Of a stretch of 16,066 nt of DNA, positions 1 through 6,615 are shown one piece after another. Positions within the stretch are counted from its first letter, which is position 1, and each line of letters opens with the position of its first letter. The stretch is from positions 1 through 16,066 of the forward strand of contig PMZS01000132.1 of the NCBI GenBank assembly GCA_003170115.1, in the 5' to 3' direction. The notes under the pieces are model-generated. The model searched no databases. It saw only the letters and a program-made list of their open reading frames with translations, and had not been told where the DNA came from. Both the position numbers and the translations under genes were made by a program. The DNA is from Spirochaetaceae bacterium (GTDB lineage: Bacteria; Spirochaetota; Spirochaetia; SZUA-6; Fen-1364).

Positions 1-1620
1 GAGTCGATGATCCTCGACGACGAGAACTGGGTCCCGGGAGAGCATTGCCGCGTTAAAGAGCCCAACGTATTCGGTCGCGTTCGACGGTGAGATGATCCGC
101 CAGCCCGGGAACAACGCGAAGAGGGCGGCAGGGTCGCAGCTGTGCTGCGGTCCATAGCCCCGCCCGCGGCTCGATTGCGTACGGACGATGAGCGGCACGG
201 CATGGTGCCCGCCGTACATGTAGCGCGCCTTGGGGATGTGGTTGAACAGTTGATCGGCGGCCTCGAGGGCGAAATCCGGGTACATGAGCTCGACGATCGG
301 GTGCATCCCGAGGATCGCTGCCCCAAGGCTGGCACCGACGAAGCCGTTCTCGCAGATCGGCGAGCTCAGGACCCGGACCGGGAAGGCGGCGAGCGCGGCC
401 CGGCTGGCGCCGAACACGCCTCCGCCCAGGTGGCCCACCTCCTCGCCCATCACAAACGCGTCGGGGTCGCGCTCCAACCAGCGGGCGATGACCTGCGAGA
501 CGGCCGACCCGAAGGTGACCTCCTCGCCGCCGGCCACCGGGATCCCGTCAAGCACGGCGGCGGCGACGGATGGCAGGCCGGGGCCGAGCATGCCATCGTT
601 GATGGTCGCGATGGAGGGGTAGAAGGCCGCGTCGATCGATGCGCCGGCGGGTCCTTCGATCGCGATCGCCTCGGCGCAATCGTCGACCATTCCACGTGCC
701 AGAGCGGCAACGTGGTCCACCTCCGCCTGCGAGAAGAGTCCGGCATCGACGAGGTTACGCGGGAAGACGACGATTGGATCACGGGCGAGCCACTCCCGTT
801 CCTCGTCTCGCGTCCGATATCGGAAGGCGCTGCCAGGGAGCGGTCCATTCTGGTGGTAGTAGCGGTAAGTCTGGGCCTCGACCAGGACCGGGCCGTCCGT
901 GACAGCGTGGTCGCGGGCGCGCCCGATCGCCTCGAGGACGGCAATTGGGTCCATGCCGTCTACGATCAAGGCGGGCATGTCGTACCCGGCTGCCCGGATT
1001 GCGAGATCCTCGAAGCCCGCCGTCTCGCGGAGCGTGGTGGCCACCGAGTAGCGGTTGTTCTCGAGCAGGAAGATGACCGGGAGGTTCCACGCACGCGCAA
1101 GCGCGACACCCTCGTGGAAGGCGCCGATCGACGTCGCGCCATCGCCGAACGCGGCGAGCGCCACGTCGGACGTTCGACGCAGCCTGGCGGCAAGTCCCTC
1201 ACCAGTGGCGATCGGGATGCCGCCGCCGACGATTCCGTTCGCTCCCAGGCTGCCCACGGCGAAATCGGCGATGTGCATGCATCCCCCGCGTCCCTTGCAG
1301 TAGCCCGTCTCCTTGCCGAGGAACTCGGCCATCATCAGGTCCAGCCGCATGCCCTTGCCGATGCTCTGACCGTGGCCCCTGTGCGTGGCGGTGATCCTGT
1401 CCTCGGGCTTCAACGCCGCGCAGACGGCAATGCCAGTGGCCTCCTCACCGATACAGAAATGCGCCGTGCCGTGGACCTTGCCTTCTGTAAACAGGCGCGC
1501 CGCAGCTTCCTCGAAGCTCCGGGTCTGCGCCATTCGTGTATAGATGGTTCGAAGCGTTTCCACCGGGATGCCGAGGGAGGCCTCGACGCCATGCGCTTTC
1601 CGAGAGCGTGTACTGACCAT
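1..1620 (-). CDS. 2-oxoacid dehydrogenase E1, fused alpha/beta subunits (partial)
   Basis: ThDP-dependent E1 component, which decarboxylates a 2-oxoacid (pyruvate, branched-chain oxoacid or acetoin-type substrate) and passes the acyl group to a lipoyl E2. The minus strand is open for 540 codons from ATG 1620 to the window edge, so the C-terminus is missing. Residues 20-340 are E1-alpha: THRGHGQSIGKG (79-90) and the ThDP/Mg motif running from GDGAT (159) to LLENN (185-189). Residues 365-540 are E1-beta: MGEEVGHLGGGVFG (391-404), then SPICENGFVGASLGAA (420-435) and an NHIPKARYM segment. Both halves are in one frame with no stop or restart between them, so the subunits are fused; in most bacteria they are separate genes. 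The usual GHS of E1-alpha is replaced by YYHQNGPLPGSAFRYR near 254-269. An in-frame TAG lies 12 nt upstream of ATG 1620, which fixes the start. The substrate cannot be told from sequence. The missing part should hold the rest of the beta domain. Confidence 0.9.
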   Translation of the reverse strand, partial: MVSTRSRKAHGVEASLGIPVETLRTIYTRMAQTRSFEEAAARLFTEGKVHGTAHFCIGEEATGIAVCAALKPEDRITATHRGHGQSIGKGMRLDLMMAEFLGKETGYCKGRGGCMHIADFAVGSLGANGIVGGGIPIATGEGLAARLRRTSDVALAAFGDGATSIGAFHEGVALARAWNLPVIFLLENNRYSVATTLRETAGFEDLAIRAAGYDMPALIVDGMDPIAVLEAIGRARDHAVTDGPVLVEAQTYRYYHQNGPLPGSAFRYRTRDEEREWLARDPIVVFPRNLVDAGLFSQAEVDHVAALARGMVDDCAEAIAIEGPAGASIDAAFYPSIATINDGMLGPGLPSVAAAVLDGIPVAGGEEVTFGSAVSQVIARWLERDPDAFVMGEEVGHLGGGVFGASRAALAAFPVRVLSSPICENGFVGASLGAAILGMHPIVELMYPDFALEAADQLFNHIPKARYMYGGHHAVPLIVRTQSSRGRGYGPQHSCDPAALFALFPGWRIISPSNATEYVGLFNAAMLSRDPVLVVEDHRL

Positions 1621-1626
1621 GGACAA

Positions 1627-1655
1627 ATCCTAACATATGTTATAACATTCGTCAA
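1627..1655 (-). promoter_or_regulatory. Promoter for the E1 gene
   Basis: On the minus strand TTGACG (1650-1655) and TAGGAT (1627-1632) are separated by 17 bp. Only 6 nt lie between the -10 box and ATG 1620, so transcription would begin at or next to the start codon. The only ribosome-site-like sequence, AGGA, lies inside the -10 box. Inferred by eye from sigma70 consensus. Confidence 0.5.
1631..1648. promoter_or_regulatory. Triple half-site operator between divergent genes
   Basis: TAACAT, ATGTTA and TAACAT abut with no spacer, making two overlapping perfect 12-bp palindromes (1631-1642 and 1637-1648). The array fills the spacer of the E1 promoter and lies 28 bp before the aldolase start codon, so one regulator could control both directions. 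No regulator gene for it is in the window. A GntR- or LacI-like dimer is possible but not shown. Confidence 0.6.
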
Positions 1656-1676
1656 ATCCCATTAAGGAGACCAGTC

Positions 1677-2318
1677 ATGTACGAAAGCGAAAGACAGCAG
1701 ATCATCGATGTGGGGATCGCCCTCGACCGCTACCGACTCATCAGCCTCTCTGGCGGCAATGTCAGCATGAGGATCGGCGGCCACATTCTCGTCACTCCGT
1801 CCGGCATGTCCTATGAGACGCTCGTGCCGTCGGATGTCGTCGTCATGGATCCCAAGGGAAAGGTCATCGAAGGCGAACGTCGTCCTTCCGTTGACACCGT
1901 GGCGCTCCTGCACATTTACAGCAACATGCCGGATGTGAACGCTGTCATCCACACTCACCAGCCCTACGCGACGGCCGTCGGGCTCATCCTGGACGAGCTG
2001 CCGGCATTCTGCACGACCCTCGTGAACGCGACCCTGGGAGCGGTCACGGTGGCTCCGTACAGCTCGGCGGCGAGCCTGGACATGGGTGTGAGGACCGTAC
2101 AGTACATCGGGGACAAGAGAGCCGTGATCCTGAGGAACCACGGGGTGGTCACCCTCGGGCCCACACTGAAGGACGCCTTGTACGCGGCCGTGTACCTCGA
2201 GGACGCGTCCAGGTCCTGGTGTGCCGCCCGCGCGATGGGGACCCCTCGCATCCTCACCCCCGAGCAGGTCGCGGAGGCCGTGGAGTCGTTCCGGCACTAC
2301 GGACAGGGCAGGAAATAG
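1677..2318 (+). CDS. Class II aldolase / L-ribulose-5-phosphate 4-epimerase family protein
   Basis: Cytosolic zinc enzyme of the class II aldolase/AraD/FucA fold, 213 aa. The zinc ligands are visible at H92 and H94 (HTHQPYA) and H155 (NHG), the same numbering as E. coli FucA. The phosphate-binding SGGNVS (25-30) and PSG (41-43) are present. FucA E73 is Asp here (D73, in PSVDT), as in AraD/UlaF (SSDT), and the FucA catalytic Tyr113 is Thr. This favours a 4-epimerase or another reaction over a classical fuculose-phosphate aldolase. A C-terminal Tyr (HYGQ, 207-210) is kept, as in both AraD and FucA. Ribosome site AAGGAG (1664-1669) is 7 nt from the ATG. The next gene, a UlaE-like 3-epimerase, begins 5 nt after the stop, so the two form an operon and may act in sequence. 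Family is sure; substrate is not. Confidence 0.88.
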   Translation: MYESERQQIIDVGIALDRYRLISLSGGNVSMRIGGHILVTPSGMSYETLVPSDVVVMDPKGKVIEGERRPSVDTVALLHIYSNMPDVNAVIHTHQPYATAVGLILDELPAFCTTLVNATLGAVTVAPYSSAASLDMGVRTVQYIGDKRAVILRNHGVVTLGPTLKDALYAAVYLEDASRSWCAARAMGTPRILTPEQVAEAVESFRHYGQGRK

Positions 2319-2323
2319 CGGCC

Positions 2324-3217
2324 GTGAAAGACACCGAGGAGAGCGGCATCACACCCGCCGCGATGTTCCGGTGGGGTATCTACGAGAAGGCGCTGCCCGT
2401 GCAGCTTTCGTGGCCCGAGAGGCTTGCCGCGGCCTCGGCCTCGGGCTACCAGTTCGTCGAAATTTCCATCGATGAGAGCGATGACAGGCTGGCCCGGCTG
2501 CAATGGCCCAGTGATGCCCGTCGAGAGCTGCATTCAGCGCTCGCGGAGGCTTCCGCCGGCATCGACACCATGTGCCTGAGCGCTCACCGGAAATACGCAC
2601 TGGGCAGCGCGTCGAAACCGCGGCGCCAACGCGCGCTGGAGATCATGCGCCGGGCAATCGATTTCGCGGCTGAGTTCGGTCTCCGTATCGTGCAGGTCGC
2701 CGGCTACGACGTGCATTACGAGGAGTCCACGGAGCAGACCCGTGCCCTCTATATGGAAAGCATTCTCAAGTCGGCTGAATGGGCGCGATGTTCCTGCGTG
2801 ACACTCGCCCTGGAGAACGTGGAGTGCCCCGTGGTGGACTCCATCGAAAAGGGCATGCGCTTCGTCAGGGCCGCCGACACCCCGTGGTTCCAGATGTACC
2901 CTGACGTCGGCAACCTCACCGCCATGGAGAAGGACGTGACGCGCGAGCTCCTGGCAGGGGGGCGGAACATCGTGGGTGTGCACCTGAAGGACACGCGGGT
3001 CCGGGAGTTCCGCAGGGTGCCGTTTGGTGAAGGACTGGTCGACTTCGACGCGGCTTTCCGGACCCTGAACCGAATGGGGTATCGGGGCCTGCTCATGGTC
3101 GAAATGTGGAACGAGTCGGAGGCGGATCCCGTGGCTACGGCGGCCGCGGCGCGCCGCTGGCTGGCGGAGAAGCTCGACAGGGCGTTCGGGAAGGATATTG
3201 CAGCGGAAGGTCGGTGA
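2324..3217 (+). CDS. L-ribulose/L-xylulose-5-phosphate 3-epimerase (UlaE/SgbU family)
   Basis: TIM-barrel sugar-phosphate 3-epimerase, 297 aa from GTG 2324. It matches the UlaE/SgbU family along its length: GIYEKALP (18-25), FVEISIDESDDRL (44-56), MCLSAHRKYALGS (83-95), IVQVAGYDVHYEE (122-134), WFQMYPDVGNL (188-198), VGVHLKDT (217-224) and VPFGEGLVDF (232-241). The four metal ligands are present at E164, D194, H220 and E260, each offset by 9 from E155, D185, H211 and E251 of E. coli UlaE. The GTG has AGGA 10 nt upstream and follows the aldolase stop by 5 nt. ATG 2363 (284 aa) is an alternative. A longer frame from 2219 would overlap the previous gene by 100 bp with non-family sequence and is unlikely. 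In E. coli, UlaE makes L-ribulose-5-phosphate, which UlaF/AraD converts to D-xylulose-5-phosphate; the upstream gene may fill that role. Confidence 0.92.
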   Translation: MKDTEESGITPAAMFRWGIYEKALPVQLSWPERLAAASASGYQFVEISIDESDDRLARLQWPSDARRELHSALAEASAGIDTMCLSAHRKYALGSASKPRRQRALEIMRRAIDFAAEFGLRIVQVAGYDVHYEESTEQTRALYMESILKSAEWARCSCVTLALENVECPVVDSIEKGMRFVRAADTPWFQMYPDVGNLTAMEKDVTRELLAGGRNIVGVHLKDTRVREFRRVPFGEGLVDFDAAFRTLNRMGYRGLLMVEMWNESEADPVATAAAARRWLAEKLDRAFGKDIAAEGR

Positions 3218-3347
3218 TGAATGCGCTCCCGGGAACTGTGCGGCGATCGTCACGCGGATCCGAGCGCCGCGTTCCCACGCCCCTGATGCGCGGATTCCTT
3301 ACCGTCGGAGTGATGCTCCCCTCGTTGCATTTCGTCTCTGATCTCCC

Positions 3348-3375
3348 TTGACCCTGGCGGGGGAGTGGTTATCTT
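3348..3375 (+). promoter_or_regulatory. Promoter of the Gfo/Idh/MocA gene
   Basis: TTGACC (3348-3353) and TATCTT (3370-3375) with a 16-bp spacer. AAAGGAG at 3385-3391 is 7 nt before ATG 3399. The 130 bp before it (3218-3347) hold no gene that I can support, so this gene is probably transcribed apart from the epimerase pair. Confidence 0.5.
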
Positions 3376-3398
3376 AGATCCAGCAAAGGAGCGCACTT

Positions 3399-4385
3399 AT
3401 GAAACCGGTTGTCTGGGGAATCATGTCGGTATCTGTCCATTACGGGCTTCGGGTCCACACGTACCTGAGCAAATCCCCGCTCGTTCAACTGCGCGGAATC
3501 GCCTCTCGCAGCAGGCAGAGGGCCGAGGAGGCCGCGCGCGATCTGGGAATTCCCCGGGCATACGGCTCATACGAGGAGCTGCTGGCGGACAGGGAGATCG
3601 AGGCCGTCTACATCCCGCTCCCGAACCACATGCACGCGGAGTGGGTGAAGAAGGCGGCAGACGCCGGTAAGCACGTCCTGTGCGAGAAGCCCTTTGCCAT
3701 GAACGCGCGGGAGGCCGAACAGGCTTTCGCGCACGCGAAGAGCAAGGGCGTGCTCGTGATGGAAGCGTTCATGTACCGCTATCATCCGCAATGGAAGAGG
3801 GCGCGGGAAATCGTGAAGGCGGGAGAGATCGGCGCCGTGCAGGCGGTGTCGACCCTCTTCACCTACATGCTGAAGGACCCGAAAAACATCAGGAACATCC
3901 TCGCTGCCGGCGGGGGCGGGATTCCGGACATCGGGTGCTACGCCGTTTCAAGCGCACGGTTCCTCATCGGCCAGGAGCCGACGCGCGTCATCAGCCTTGT
4001 CCACCGGGACCCCGATCTCGGGACTGACGTCCTGGCCTCGGGTATCCTGGACTTCGGAACAACCCGGTCCATGTTCACGGTCGGCACCCAGACATATCCC
4101 TGGCAGCGCGTGGACGCGCTGGGTTCGGGCGGAGCGCTCTCCGTTCTCCTCCCGTTCAACGCGTATCCCGACTCCCCGCTCCAGGTGTCCGTGACCACCG
4201 GCCTTGGAACACGGGAGGTGTACACCCCGCCCACGGACCAGTACGTCGAGATGTTCGAGGCGTTCTCGCGCGCCGTCAGGGAGGGCGGGTCCGCCCCCAC
4301 TCCTCCGGAGGATGCAGTGGCGAACATGAAAGTGCTGGATGCGCTCTTCAAGTCCGAAAAGTCCGGCGCCTGGGAGAAGGTCTGA
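3399..4385 (+). CDS. Gfo/Idh/MocA family NAD(P)-dependent oxidoreductase
   Basis: Cytosolic dehydrogenase of the glucose-fructose oxidoreductase/inositol dehydrogenase family, 328 aa, the usual length. The N-terminal Rossmann domain begins VVWGIMSVS (4-12), a GI-x-S form like the dihydrodiol/D-xylose dehydrogenase branch rather than a strict GxGxxG. The hallmark GKHVLCEKPFA (90-100) carries catalytic Lys97. MEAFMYRYHPQ (121-131) is typical of the same branch. GGGGIPDIGCY (171-181) supplies the Asp-x-x-x-Tyr of the catalytic region in place of the more common Asp-x-x-x-His. It probably oxidises a sugar or cyclitol hydroxyl; the substrate cannot be told. It lies downstream of the epimerase pair but has its own promoter and ribosome site. 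Confidence 0.9.
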   Translation: MKPVVWGIMSVSVHYGLRVHTYLSKSPLVQLRGIASRSRQRAEEAARDLGIPRAYGSYEELLADREIEAVYIPLPNHMHAEWVKKAADAGKHVLCEKPFAMNAREAEQAFAHAKSKGVLVMEAFMYRYHPQWKRAREIVKAGEIGAVQAVSTLFTYMLKDPKNIRNILAAGGGGIPDIGCYAVSSARFLIGQEPTRVISLVHRDPDLGTDVLASGILDFGTTRSMFTVGTQTYPWQRVDALGSGGALSVLLPFNAYPDSPLQVSVTTGLGTREVYTPPTDQYVEMFEAFSRAVREGGSAPTPPEDAVANMKVLDALFKSEKSGAWEKV

Positions 4386-4506
4386 CAAAGCCGGGCTCCG
4401 TTCAGTTTCCACAAAGAAAAGCGGCTCACCCCCTCTAAAATGAGTATCTTAGTCATGAAGGCAGATTGCATGGGAAATTAGGTATCTGTCGTCATAGGAA
4501 AATGTT

Positions 4507-6615
4507 ATGAAAAATTTTTCCATCATGCTCGTCAAGCTCATTGCAGCCGCGGCAGCGTTCATGCTCCTCTACACGGTCATGGGATTCCTGATTTTTCCGG
4601 TAGTCCTCAAGAGGGTCGCCGTCCAGGAGTTGACGAAATTCCTGGGGCGTGCCGTGACGATCCGCCAGATCGATTTCAACCCCTACGCCATGTCACTTGC
4701 CGTCAACGGGTTCAAGGTCGATGAGCCGAAGGGCGGCATCATCCTTTCCTGGGAGGCCCTGCACATCACCTTCGCGCCCCTGTCCTCGCTCGCGCATCAT
4801 ACAATTGTGTTCAAGGATGCCGTTGTGCGCGAACCTGTCGTGAACATCGTTCGAGATGCAAATGGCAATTTCAGCTTCGCCGATCTGCTCCTCCTGCCCT
4901 GGCCGAAGCTGCCTCAGTTCCGCCTCGGCCTGATGCGTCTTATTGATGGAAAAGTCGTCTTTCGCGATGCGGCCCTCCCCAGCAGATTCTCCACTACCCT
5001 CAGCAACCTCACGCTCAACTTGACCGACTTCTCGATGACCCCCGACCACGACAACTCATTTTCGCTGAGTGCCGTCTCGGAAGGCGGCGAGAAGTTCTCG
5101 TCGAACGGTTTCTTTCGCCTGGATCCTTTGAGCGCGCGCGGGGAGATTGCCGCCGAGAATGTCCGGATAGGTAAATACCACCCCTACTTCGAGAATCCGT
5201 TCAACGTCACGATCGGGGACGGAACGCTGACGGCGCGTGCGTCGTACGATGTGGATCTTGCCAGGAACCGCTTCAAGGTGCTCCTTGAGCGCGGCGAAAT
5301 CTCGGTCCACTCTCTCAAGGCGTACGAGCATGGGAGCAACGCGCCCCTGTTCGGTTTCGCGGAGCTCGCGATTCATGGCGCCCGGGTGGATTTGCTGCGT
5401 CAGAAGATCGATGTCGCCTCGATCGTCATCACAGGCGGGTCTGCCGTTCTCAGGCGCCTTCCGGACAATTCGTTCAATGTCCAGCACCTGGCAATGCCTG
5501 CGGGAACTCCTTCGATGTCACGCGCAGCCCCTTCCGCCAACTGGAACGTGGCGGTAGGCGAAATTCGGCTGGCGGATTTCGCCACGGAGGCGGACAATGT
5601 TTTCGGCCGGGAAACATTGGAATGGAAGGAGCTCGGGCTTTCCAAACCGACTTTTCGGACAAATCCATTCGCCGTTTCCGTGGCCGCGGTCACCCTCCGC
5701 GGCGGAAACCTGGTGTTCACCGATCCCTCCGTCATGCCGCCCGTGAGGATGGCCATGACTCAGCTGGATATCCGAATTGGAGGATTCTCGACGGAAAGCC
5801 CCCAGATGGCGGACCTGGCCCTCCACGCCAGGATCGACGATGCCGCCCCGCTTCAGATTTCCGGAGAGGCAAACCCGCTTCTTGGGGAGGGAGAAATGAA
5901 CGTCCGCGGGCTCCTTCAAAACGTCGATCTCACGCCGCTCAGCCCGTATGCGGCAAAGTATCTCGGATATGAGCTGGCGGCTGGAGAGCTCAGCATGGAT
6001 GTCGCGTTCTCCCTTCAAAGCCGGAAGCTCAATTCCCGGAACAGGATAGAGATCGATCGCCTGACGCTGGGAAGGAAGACGGAGAGCAAGGACGCCACGA
6101 ATCTTCCGGTACCTCTGGGCATCGCCCTTCTTAAGGACTTGGGCGGAAGGATCACTCTGAATCTTCCCGTCGCAGGAACGCTGAACGACCCCACGTTCGA
6201 TATTCCGAAAGCGATCATCGAATCCGTTCTGAATCCTCTTACAAAGACCGTCACGTTCCCGTTTGCGGCGCTGGCCGCCCAATCGGGAGGCGGAGGTGAA
6301 GAGCTCGGATTCCAGCAGTTCGCTTCAGAAAGTGCGGAGCTCGTCCCGCAGGAAACTGGAAAGCTGGACACGATTTTCCGGGGCCTGTTGCGATGGCCGG
6401 ATGTCATGGTCGACATCGAGGGTTCCGTGGACGTCACGAATGATACCGGTGATCTTCAACTTCTCGCCGCCGACCGTTCCAGGACCGTGCAGGAGTATCT
6501 GCTCCGCCAGGGGTCGCTGGAACCGGGCAGGGTCTTCCTGATCGAGGACCCGCTGGAGAAGGTCCCCAGGAAAGGAAGCCGCGCTCTGCTCTACCTGAGG
6601 GCACGGGATTCGTAG
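4507..6615 (+). CDS. DUF748 / AsmA-like inner-membrane-anchored protein
   Basis: 702-residue envelope protein. One N-terminal membrane segment (about residues 5-30, IMLVKLIAAAAAFMLLYTVM) is followed by a long periplasmic region. VLKRVAVQELTKFLGRAVTIRQIDFNPYAMSLAVNGFKV (34-72) is the signature start of DUF748/AsmA-like proteins; the C-terminal stretch with EYLLRQGSLEPGRVFLIED (about 663-681) matches the end of that family. AsmA/TamB relatives form beta-taco bridges that help move lipids to the outer membrane; that role here is inference. It is shorter than the roughly 1000-residue proteobacterial members. ATG 4507 has AGGA 7 nt upstream. It converges on the activase gene, and the two 3' ends overlap by 25 bp (6591-6615). 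By eye it is somewhat less GC-rich than its neighbours. Confidence 0.87.
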   Translation: MKNFSIMLVKLIAAAAAFMLLYTVMGFLIFPVVLKRVAVQELTKFLGRAVTIRQIDFNPYAMSLAVNGFKVDEPKGGIILSWEALHITFAPLSSLAHHTIVFKDAVVREPVVNIVRDANGNFSFADLLLLPWPKLPQFRLGLMRLIDGKVVFRDAALPSRFSTTLSNLTLNLTDFSMTPDHDNSFSLSAVSEGGEKFSSNGFFRLDPLSARGEIAAENVRIGKYHPYFENPFNVTIGDGTLTARASYDVDLARNRFKVLLERGEISVHSLKAYEHGSNAPLFGFAELAIHGARVDLLRQKIDVASIVITGGSAVLRRLPDNSFNVQHLAMPAGTPSMSRAAPSANWNVAVGEIRLADFATEADNVFGRETLEWKELGLSKPTFRTNPFAVSVAAVTLRGGNLVFTDPSVMPPVRMAMTQLDIRIGGFSTESPQMADLALHARIDDAAPLQISGEANPLLGEGEMNVRGLLQNVDLTPLSPYAAKYLGYELAAGELSMDVAFSLQSRKLNSRNRIEIDRLTLGRKTESKDATNLPVPLGIALLKDLGGRITLNLPVAGTLNDPTFDIPKAIIESVLNPLTKTVTFPFAALAAQSGGGGEELGFQQFASESAELVPQETGKLDTIFRGLLRWPDVMVDIEGSVDVTNDTGDLQLLAADRSRTVQEYLLRQGSLEPGRVFLIEDPLEKVPRKGSRALLYLRARDS

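Noticed and set aside
662..669. GCGATCGC (HIP1-like octamer)
   Set aside because: A single copy in coding sequence of a GC-rich gene; expected by chance.
142..1665. A 507-codon open frame on the plus strand
   Set aside because: It is the antisense of the E1 gene, whose opposite frame carries clear ThDP motifs. Its Arg/Gly/Asp/His-rich translation is typical of GC-rich shadow frames.
2219..2323. Longer N-terminus for the UlaE-type epimerase
   Set aside because: It would overlap the aldolase gene by 100 bp and adds Arg/Pro-rich sequence unlike the family; GTG 2324 has a ribosome site and the right length.
3267..3297. A possible further hairpin repeat (AATCCGCG on the minus strand at the end of 3218-3347)
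   Set aside because: Only the first eight or nine bases match; the stem would be 5 bp with a 17-nt loop and the rest does not align.
4445..4452. TATCTTAG upstream of the DUF748 gene, the same as the -10 region at 3370
   Set aside because: No -35-like element is found at a fitting distance, so I do not call a promoter.
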